The notes beneath the pieces are model-generated. The model saw nothing but the letters and a program-made list of their open reading frames with translations, searched no databases and was not told the origin of the DNA. Below are positions 58,001 to 64,000 of a stretch of DNA of 64,000 nucleotides, in pieces. A program made the translations under genes and the position numbers. The DNA is taken from positions 1 through 64,000 of the forward strand of contig JAIQCW010000066.1 in assembly GCA_020283715.1 (NCBI GenBank). Reading direction: 5' to 3'. The DNA comes from Cytauxzoon felis (taxonomy: Eukaryota; Apicomplexa; Aconoidasida; Piroplasmida; Theileriidae). Positions within the stretch are counted from its first letter, which is position 1. Each line of letters starts with the position of its first letter.

Positions 58001-58263
58001 GAAAGATAAAATAGATGATATAAGCTTTATAAAGGATAAAAAATGCGCTATTGAAGTACATGGACCATTCCATTATCTACAAAAATCTACAAGTATATTC
58101 CCACCACCATTATCAAATAAAACACTCTTCAAACAAAGGTATATTTATACAAACACTCATAACATTCAAACATAGAATACTACAATTCAACGGATGGGAT
58201 GTCTCACACCTAAACTACTGGGATTATGTACCATGGTTAGCCTACACATATATACCAAACTAA
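55033..58263 (+). CDS. RAP-domain organellar RNA-binding protein
   Basis: Exons: 55033-56504, 56547-56858, 57430-57577, 57623-57760, 57803-57883, 57921-58138, 58176-58263. An N-terminal hydrophobic signal (AKLSIHVFLLLSLLYDLKC) plus a basic stretch suggests apicoplast or other organellar targeting. An acidic linker is followed by long helical repeats (about residues 240-640). The C-terminus is a RAP domain: KCAIEVHGPFHYL, then NKTLFKQR completed across a splice, then FNGWDVSHLNYWDYV. RAP proteins bind organellar RNA in Apicomplexa. Intron 2 (571 nt) carries an MPE with loop cargo; the others are 37-45 nt. Confidence 0.9.
56872..57383 (+). repeat. MPE with loop cargo in the RAP-gene intron
   Basis: Tag GTCTTGCAGACAGC, type-II half, 240-bp tract (57005-57250), type-II half inverted, tag AGCTGTCTGCAAGA, arm. 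Both halves are type II. Confidence 0.9.
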
Positions 58264-58269
58264 AATGTT

Positions 58270-58545
58270 GTACACTCCACTCGAGGTCTAATCTATACAT
58301 TCTCCACCTGAAATCCAATCCACCTCTTTTCATCCTGCCGTCAGCTCTTCTATTTACTTCCCCGTAAACGGTATAGCCACTCCCAGAGATCGTGGCGGTG
58401 AGAAGTTAGTGATTGGACCTCAAGTGGAGTACCTGGAAGCGATCTACGGGAGCTGGAAGGGGAAGTAAATAGAAGAGCTCCATGCAATGGAAAAGGAAGA
58501 TAATGTGGAAAAGCTGACGGCAGGATGAAAAGAGGTGGAGTGGTA
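58270..58545 (+). repeat. MPE composite, intergenic
   Basis: Arm CTCGAGGTCTAATC, tag CCTGCCGTCAGC, type-I variant with stem CCGTAAACGG (58362-58371), type-II half, tag CCATGCAATGG, tag GCTGACGGCAGG. Confidence 0.88.
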
Positions 58546-58612
58546 TCGTGAACATAAGGTCATAAAATTGTAGTTTTGTTGTTGACGAATTTATAATATG
58601 ATAATATTCAGG

Positions 58613-58758
58613 ATGACAATGAGGAAGAAGCGTGCTGTGATAACGAAGTTGTTACCGGATTGGGTTAAGAATGTATGTAAAGTGATATGATATTAGTTGA
58701 TGTTATTGAATTTATTTAAAATGCGATTGAATCCATCTTCTGGTATTTCTATAAATTA
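58613..58758 (+). CDS. Possible very small spliced gene
   Basis: ATG at 58613 follows an AG and encodes MTMRKKRAVITKLLPDWVKN up to a GTATGT donor at 58676. A 24-nt intron would give LMLLNLFKMRLNPSSG and a stop at 58756-58758; an alternative acceptor gives a C-terminus RHGNDRYDYLQFPKEYIYD ending at 58855. It overlaps, antisense, the small gene at 58693-59107. At most one model may be real. Confidence 0.25.
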
Positions 58759-59107
58759 GTTGATTATAATTTATTGGACTTACTTTCGACATGGCAATGA
58801 CAGATATGATTATTTACAATTTCCTAAAGAGTATATTTATGATATTAAATGTTAATAGACATACATTATCATCATTGAAGTGTAATATTTTATGATATTC
58901 TAATACGGTTGTAGGTCTTTTCCATGGCAATACTACTTCATCTTGTTGTTCATTACGTGTAGTATTATTCTTTAACATGTTTGTTATCATATTTTGTATC
59001 TGTTTATATGGTTCTACGTTTGTATTTTTGGGTGTGATTGTTACACATTTTATCCTTGTCAGATTACAAGTCATTATTGTAATGATTAAATATAATATTA
59101 AATACAT
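58693..59107 (-). CDS. Small secreted protein, unknown
   Basis: Exons 59107-58865, 58823-58784, 58748-58693; introns of 41 and 35 nt with good ends; 112 residues in frame throughout. The N-terminal MYLILYLIITIMTCNLTRIK is a signal peptide or membrane anchor. The rest is polar, with LPWKRPTTVLEYHKILHF, a CHCH cluster (NNHICHCHVEKIPEDGF) and a short C-terminal helix. I do not recognise it. Confidence 0.45.
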
Positions 59108-59247
59108 TTTAATAATTTATTTACACATTTATACATTTTCACTAAATAAAAATACATTTACTGATATCCTTTCCTTAGTCCAAGGCATGACATCAACACA
59201 GATTAATCATTGTATATAATTGATGTATTATTAATAAAAATAATATA

Positions 59248-62200
59248 ATGAGAATATTTCATAAAAAATTTGTTAGAAAAAAATGTAAATTATTGAGTAT
59301 TATTAAATATCCATTCATATCAGATTGTTTGAAAATACCTACATATGCTCCTAAACCTAATGGGAACTTATGTACGGATATACTTGGTAATTCCTTCTTA
59401 GGATATAGAAAATATTCTATATTACGGTATATACATATATATTCATTTTATACTGATGATATACATTATTTGAATAATAATCTTAATAAATATTTACAAA
59501 GAATTTCAATACCTCATTTATTATTACTATTTCAGGTAAGTCTATTTATGTTTTCTATATTTATACCTCATAGATTTATTCTTCTAATGCCAAATTTGAT
59601 AGTGAAGCATCACTTTTATTTATTGAATATCTATCGCAGCGTTTATCTAATGAAATGATTAAAGCATCGCAACTCGACATTTTAAATGAGTATACTGTAA
59701 ATGTATCCCATGGTATTGTACAGAAATTGACATTTTTAGATCAATGGAAATTATATAAGCTACTATTTACTGATAGACATTCATTACTCAAGTCACGTGA
59801 TGAAATGTTAGATAGTAGTTTTCTAACACTCGAAAGAGAAGGAGATGTTACTAATAATGGAGATTATCAATATAAAAGGGATACTATTGATCCATTACCT
59901 TTATCAAATGATAATACATCTACCCTTTCATCATCTAATAAAGACACTATCATCACTACCTCATGTACATCAATGGATGAAAATAATAATTACATGCCTC
60001 AAAACAATAAAGATGCATTAAAACCTGACAACATCATGTTATCTAGTCAAGTTGTAGATATGATCATGAGTTGTATATTTAATATCAAATCATGGGAACA
60101 TGGATATCCATTTAATAGTTGGATAAATCAATATTATATTCACAACTGTTATTTATATCATCCATTATTATTAAGATTATATGTCATGAATATATTACCA
60201 TTTTATGATAATAAAATATATTTGGATTTAGATTTCGATATACTCTATAAAACATTAAAAAATGATCTATCAATGATAAATGGTAGATCATATGATGTTG
60301 AAAGTTGGTCATTTAATATATTTAAATATAAAAATAAATATTATATTAATATTAATAATCAATTTGATTTTAATTGGTATGATTTCATTGATATATTTTC
60401 AACCATCAAGAGATTATCAAATGATTCTATAGTAGTCGTGACATTATTAGTACCAATAGTAAAGATTATAATTGATTTAATTAAATATAAAGATATAGAT
60501 ATAAAATATATAAATAATTTAATTACAATTTGTAATAGAAATGATTGTACAAATGGTATAGAATTACTTTTAGAAACTATTGAAGATAAATTATTAAATC
60601 ATTCTATTATTACAACACCATTAGATTTATGTAATCTATTACAAGCATATTATAAAAATAATTTACATTCACAAGATTTAATTGATTTATTATGTTATAA
60701 ATTAAATAATATTGATTTAAATACATTATCTATATCATGTATATCACAATGTATACAAACATTAGGACGTATACAACCATTATTTAAAGATGATACATTC
60801 TTAGATCATATATCTACATTTCTACTTGAAAATGATCGTTTATTAACCATTACATCTGAAGCATATTGTTCAGCATTATTATGGGGATTCTATAAATTGC
60901 ACTATAAAAATCAACAATTATTATCATTATTTTGTAAAAGATATATGATAAAGAAGAAGGAATTACCAAATATTAATTCATTAGTAATATCATTAACATC
61001 ATTATCAAAATTGGAATCATTAGATAATCCATTGATTATAATAGAAATATATAAATTAATATTAAAAGGTATATCAACAATGACTATAATGACATGTCAA
61101 CAATTAATGACATCAACAACAAGATTATTAGAACATATAATGACTGATAATTATTCAGATGATAATATATTAAAATCATTTCAAAGTATAACTTATAAAG
61201 TTATAAATTCATGTATGAAACATGTATGCCAAAAACAATTAGATCAATTAAATACTACACAAGCTGGTGCTATATTAAATTCATTATATAGATTAAAATT
61301 AAGAAATGATGAAATTATTGCACAATTAATCGCATCCATTATAGGCTTTAAACCAATCTCTAAAAAAGATCTTGGTAAAAATTCAATACACTCACCCAGA
61401 AAAAGTATATTCTCATACCATTCATTACCACCCATACCTTTCAATGCCAATGATTGTAAAAAAAAATTAGATAATATCGAAGCTACACACCTTGTCGGTA
61501 TCTGTGAAGCCATATATGGACTAGATTTCTGGTCACCATGCTCATTACATCTCATGCTACAAATCAAATCCATAATCGAACCACAATTACATGATATGAA
61601 AGCTACACATGTACTAGCCATCGCTATCTCATTCATCGATTTCCTCTTTACAGACTATCAATTAAATCCATTCTACTTTCCAGTTCCTCCCACACAATTC
61701 AAATTCAATCTAACACATGATGAAATAATCAAAGAATTACACTCGAAAATCTATAACCTTGTCTCTGATGATGAACGATTTCTTAAACTTAAAAAAGATA
61801 CATGGTTCTCATATGGCACACTAAGTGATGATGATGACAATGTGAATACACACAATGTACAATCACTATCTTCACCTGAAGTCCAATCCAACTCTTCTCC
61901 ACTAGGCGTGGAGCCTTCTCCTTTTACTTCCCCCTCCGCTTCCCTGAGATCAGCTACGGGTAGTCCACTTGAGGTCCAATCACCAACTTCATCCTTAGCA
62001 CCATCTTCCATCATTCCCATGATGGATGATCCATCACAACCCTCATCACACCTCGAAAAATTCAAGCATTTACTAAATAGATCGAAATGGAAAGAAGAAT
62101 TACTCCTAGGATGCGTTGAAAGCCTGCAAAGACACCTGACATTTCTATCAGCGTCGTCTACACCCCTGAAACGAGCCAAAATATTATTCGATTCCGTAAG

Positions 62201-62741
62201 ATTTGGAGTTTATCTCGTAGAATACCCATTTAAAGTTACAATAGATGCTCCAGAAAATAATTTCATGAACTCAACACGTGATAAAGTCCCATTTCTTATA
62301 CTAGAACATTCAATCAAACAACCAATCGAAATGTACGCCGTTCTACCAGAAAATGTAATTAAATCACAAATGAACCTATATCAAACATCACGCACAGAAT
62401 CGTATTTTAATTTTATACAAGGAGAAATCGAAGATGGATCAAATGAAGATGATGAAGATGGACGCGAAGATGCAGATGATTCATCCTATTTACCAGCGTC
62501 AAACTATAATGGCAAACAAATACCAAATATACGCCCATTACATATTTCCAACAATGATGAAGACCTATCCAGTGTGTCATATATCAATCATAAAAGCGCA
62601 GGAGCTATATTAAATGTAAATGCAGTAAATAACACATGGATATACGTAGATCCTACCATCGGCGGTTATCGCGTTAATATACTAATATTAGACGGCAATA
62701 AACATTATATACCGCATTTAAATGAAAAGATATACACGTAA
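59248..62741 (+). CDS. Large helical-repeat (RAP/FASTK-like) organellar protein
   Basis: Exons 59248-59535 and 59574-62741, about 1150 residues. A basic N-terminus (MRIFHKKFVRKKCKLLSIIK) suggests organellar import. From about residue 250 there are repeated helical units of 35-40 residues (DLCNLLQAYYKNNLHSQDLI, SISCISQCIQTLGRIQPLF, AYCSALLWGFYKLHYKNQQL, SLVISLTSLSKLESLDNPLI), like octotricopeptide/RAP proteins. An MPE is read in frame at 61868-62050. The acidic C-terminal part lacks a clear RAP motif (..GGYRVNILILDGNKHYIPH). It is probably an organellar RNA-processing or ribosome factor; the exact family is unsettled. Confidence 0.65.
61868..62050 (+). repeat. MPE half in frame in the helical-repeat gene
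   Basis: Arm, tag CCACTAGGCGTGG, type-III half, arm GAGGTCCAATC, CCATCATTCCCATGATGG module. It reads SPEVQSNSSPLGVEPSPF and SSIIPMMDDPSQPSS; the minus strand is also open for 142 codons. Confidence 0.9.
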
Positions 62742-62802
62742 TTAAACGACCAAAATGTACACTAACGATTCGATTTTGTAAATTATTAATTATTTAATCA
62801 CC

Positions 62803-64000
62803 ATGCCTAGATTAATACTGATTTACCTTTTATCATATACATTACATACATTTGCTCTAGTAAAGCATATAAACACCCTATTATCTATCAATATTACAGA
62901 TGATAATGGACTACTCAATGTTGAATCCGTCGACGTTGTCAAGGACAAAGGTGCCGAAGAACGAAGTCAAACACATGATGAAGATACACACGGAAATGAT
63001 TGCGTAATGAATCAAATACTCTGCGCATTATCTGGCGCCAAAGGTGATAAATCAAATGCATGTATGAAATGTACTCAAATTGTATATGGAGAATCCAAAT
63101 GTCAAGATTTGGAACCAAAATTCCTAGATTTAACACCAGACTATTCATTCGAAGGCCTAACACCACTAAATATTGATTCAAAGGTACCACCAAATGATAT
63201 AATCGAAGCATTCGACTATGCTGTATGTTTCTAAACTAGACGTTTCAATTCTCCAGCACTCCATGAGCACTCATCATGATAGATTTTGCACAGATTATCA
63301 ATGCATTAGGTTAATGGATCCAAATAGCTGCATTTCACAATTACCCGCTCAAAATCAACTATCCTGGTTTGATGAGGTTTAGGATTCATCTTCACCCATT
63401 TCCATAGTGGATCATGCTGGATATTTGCAAATGTACTCCATCTAGAACTTTTGCTTTGCATGGAATCAAAGAACAAGAAAGCCGTCAAGATATCAGAAAT
63501 GTACATATCGTCTTGTCTTAGACTTAAAAATAGAGATGCATGCATGGGAGGTAACGCAATTGATTTCGCTGAAGTAATCTCAGAAAATAAATGTACGTCA
63601 ATCACTAATCTTCATTAATCCTCAGTTTTACCGTCAAAGGATGACCTAAAATATAATTTACCACTACAACACTGCCCAGCCTGGAATGAATCGTGGAGAA
63701 ATCAAAAGCCAAACATCGAGTTTATACCGCCTGGATCGTCATCATTAAACTCATTTCCAGGATATATACTGGTGATTTTCCAAACGAAAATGATGGACAT
63801 TTACAGATTAAATCAAGCGACTATATTCCAAATCGTAAGGAAGCATTAATCACACTAATCAAGGAAATTGTCAAAGAAAAGGGCAGTGTCGTCATTAGCA
63901 TGAAAGGCAAACAAGTACTGAAACCTGATCATGATGGAAGAAAAGTCTTTAGCCTTTGCCACCAAGGTAACGGGTATGTGGACTGAATTTAAGGAAGATA
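62803..64000 (+). CDS. SERA-like papain-family cysteine protease (3' end outside window)
   Basis: Exons 62803-63222, 63257-63366, 63408-63592, 63626-63737, 63761 to about 63970. Signal peptide MPRLILIYLLSYTLHTFALV. A Cys-rich pro-region (CVMNQILCALSG, CMKCTQIVYGESKC) is followed by DRFCTDYQCIRLMDPNSCIS, very like the segment before the SERA protease domain. The active-site motif CGSCWIFA is assembled across a 41-nt intron. Then LHLELLLCMESKNKKAVKIS, CMGGNAIDFAEVISENKFLP, KEKGSVVISMKGKQV and FSLCHQGNG. Cys is kept at the nucleophile position (some SERAs have Ser). The His/Asn part of the site should lie beyond 64000. Role by family: secreted protease of parasite stages, linked to egress in Plasmodium; inference here. 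Confidence 0.8.

Noticed and set aside
63306..63605. 99-codon minus-strand frame at the right end
   Set aside because: It lies antisense to SERA-like exons whose spliced sense product contains conserved protease motifs.
1..64000. CRISPR-like array or bacterial mobile element as explanation of the repeats
   Set aside because: The genes have spliceosomal introns and are eukaryotic; repeats are not regularly spaced and have no unique spacers of constant size.

Overview
The window is nuclear DNA of an apicomplexan, most likely a piroplasm (the Theileria/Babesia/Cytauxzoon group). It is AT-rich and gene-dense. Nearly all spliceosomal introns are 20-50 nt with GT..AG ends. It carries an ApiAP2 transcription factor, a RAP-domain organellar protein, a SERA-like cysteine protease, and piroplasm-type variant/surface families: Cys-rich proteins, a secreted protein with two related beta-rich domains, and polytopic membrane proteins with FAINT-like repeats. 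I cannot fix the genus. The repeat style of the large membrane protein and of the secreted two-domain protein recalls the Theileria equi lineage, but that is from memory only.

Layout. 0-7 kb: MRE11 (minus), split by a 5.2-kb intron that holds two same-strand ENT-like membrane-protein genes, one intact and one frameshifted. 7.6-9.7 kb: NADP-isocitrate dehydrogenase. 9.7-12.4 kb: a Cys-rich antigen-like gene inside a 119-bp near-perfect inverted repeat. 12.4-17.1 kb: a helical-repeat protein, proteasome beta-3 and a coiled-coil protein. 17.9-20.3 kb: a TMEM14-like protein and PIG-L. 21.1-25.7 kb: a secreted two-domain protein, a HAD phosphatase and a Cys-rich gene fragment. 26-33 kb: an SNF2L/ISWI remodeller with PHD fingers. 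33.7-36 kb: an Hbs1/eRF3-like GTPase. 37-39.5 kb: RRP1 and NFU1. 39.9-50.5 kb: an F-box/ankyrin protein, a KLHDC4-like kelch protein, pyruvate kinase, mL46 and an SDR. 50.8-54.5 kb: an Rrp43-like exosome subunit, an ApiAP2 factor and a QCR9-like subunit. 55-64 kb: a RAP protein, small genes, a large helical-repeat protein and a SERA-like protease that runs off the end.

The striking feature is an interspersed repeat family, about 30 copies in 64 kb, which I call mosaic palindromic elements (MPEs). Each is an imperfect palindrome of roughly 120-500 bp. It is built from outer arms (consensus TCCACCTGAGGTCCAATCC and its complement), exchangeable short hairpin tags, and half-units of three types (I, II, III). 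A loop may hold extra cargo: a 240-bp degraded coding tract, a short palindromic module or, in one case, a whole antigen-like gene. MPEs sit in spliceosomal introns (every intron over 200 nt that I could define contains one), between genes, and in-frame inside coding exons, where they are stop-free on both strands. Stems are preserved by compensatory changes between copies. All antigen-type genes here are bounded by MPEs. The family may therefore be a mobile or recombinogenic system that inflates introns, extends proteins and carries surface-antigen genes.

Exon coordinates were derived by hand from reading frame, splice consensus and remembered family alignments; no search was run.
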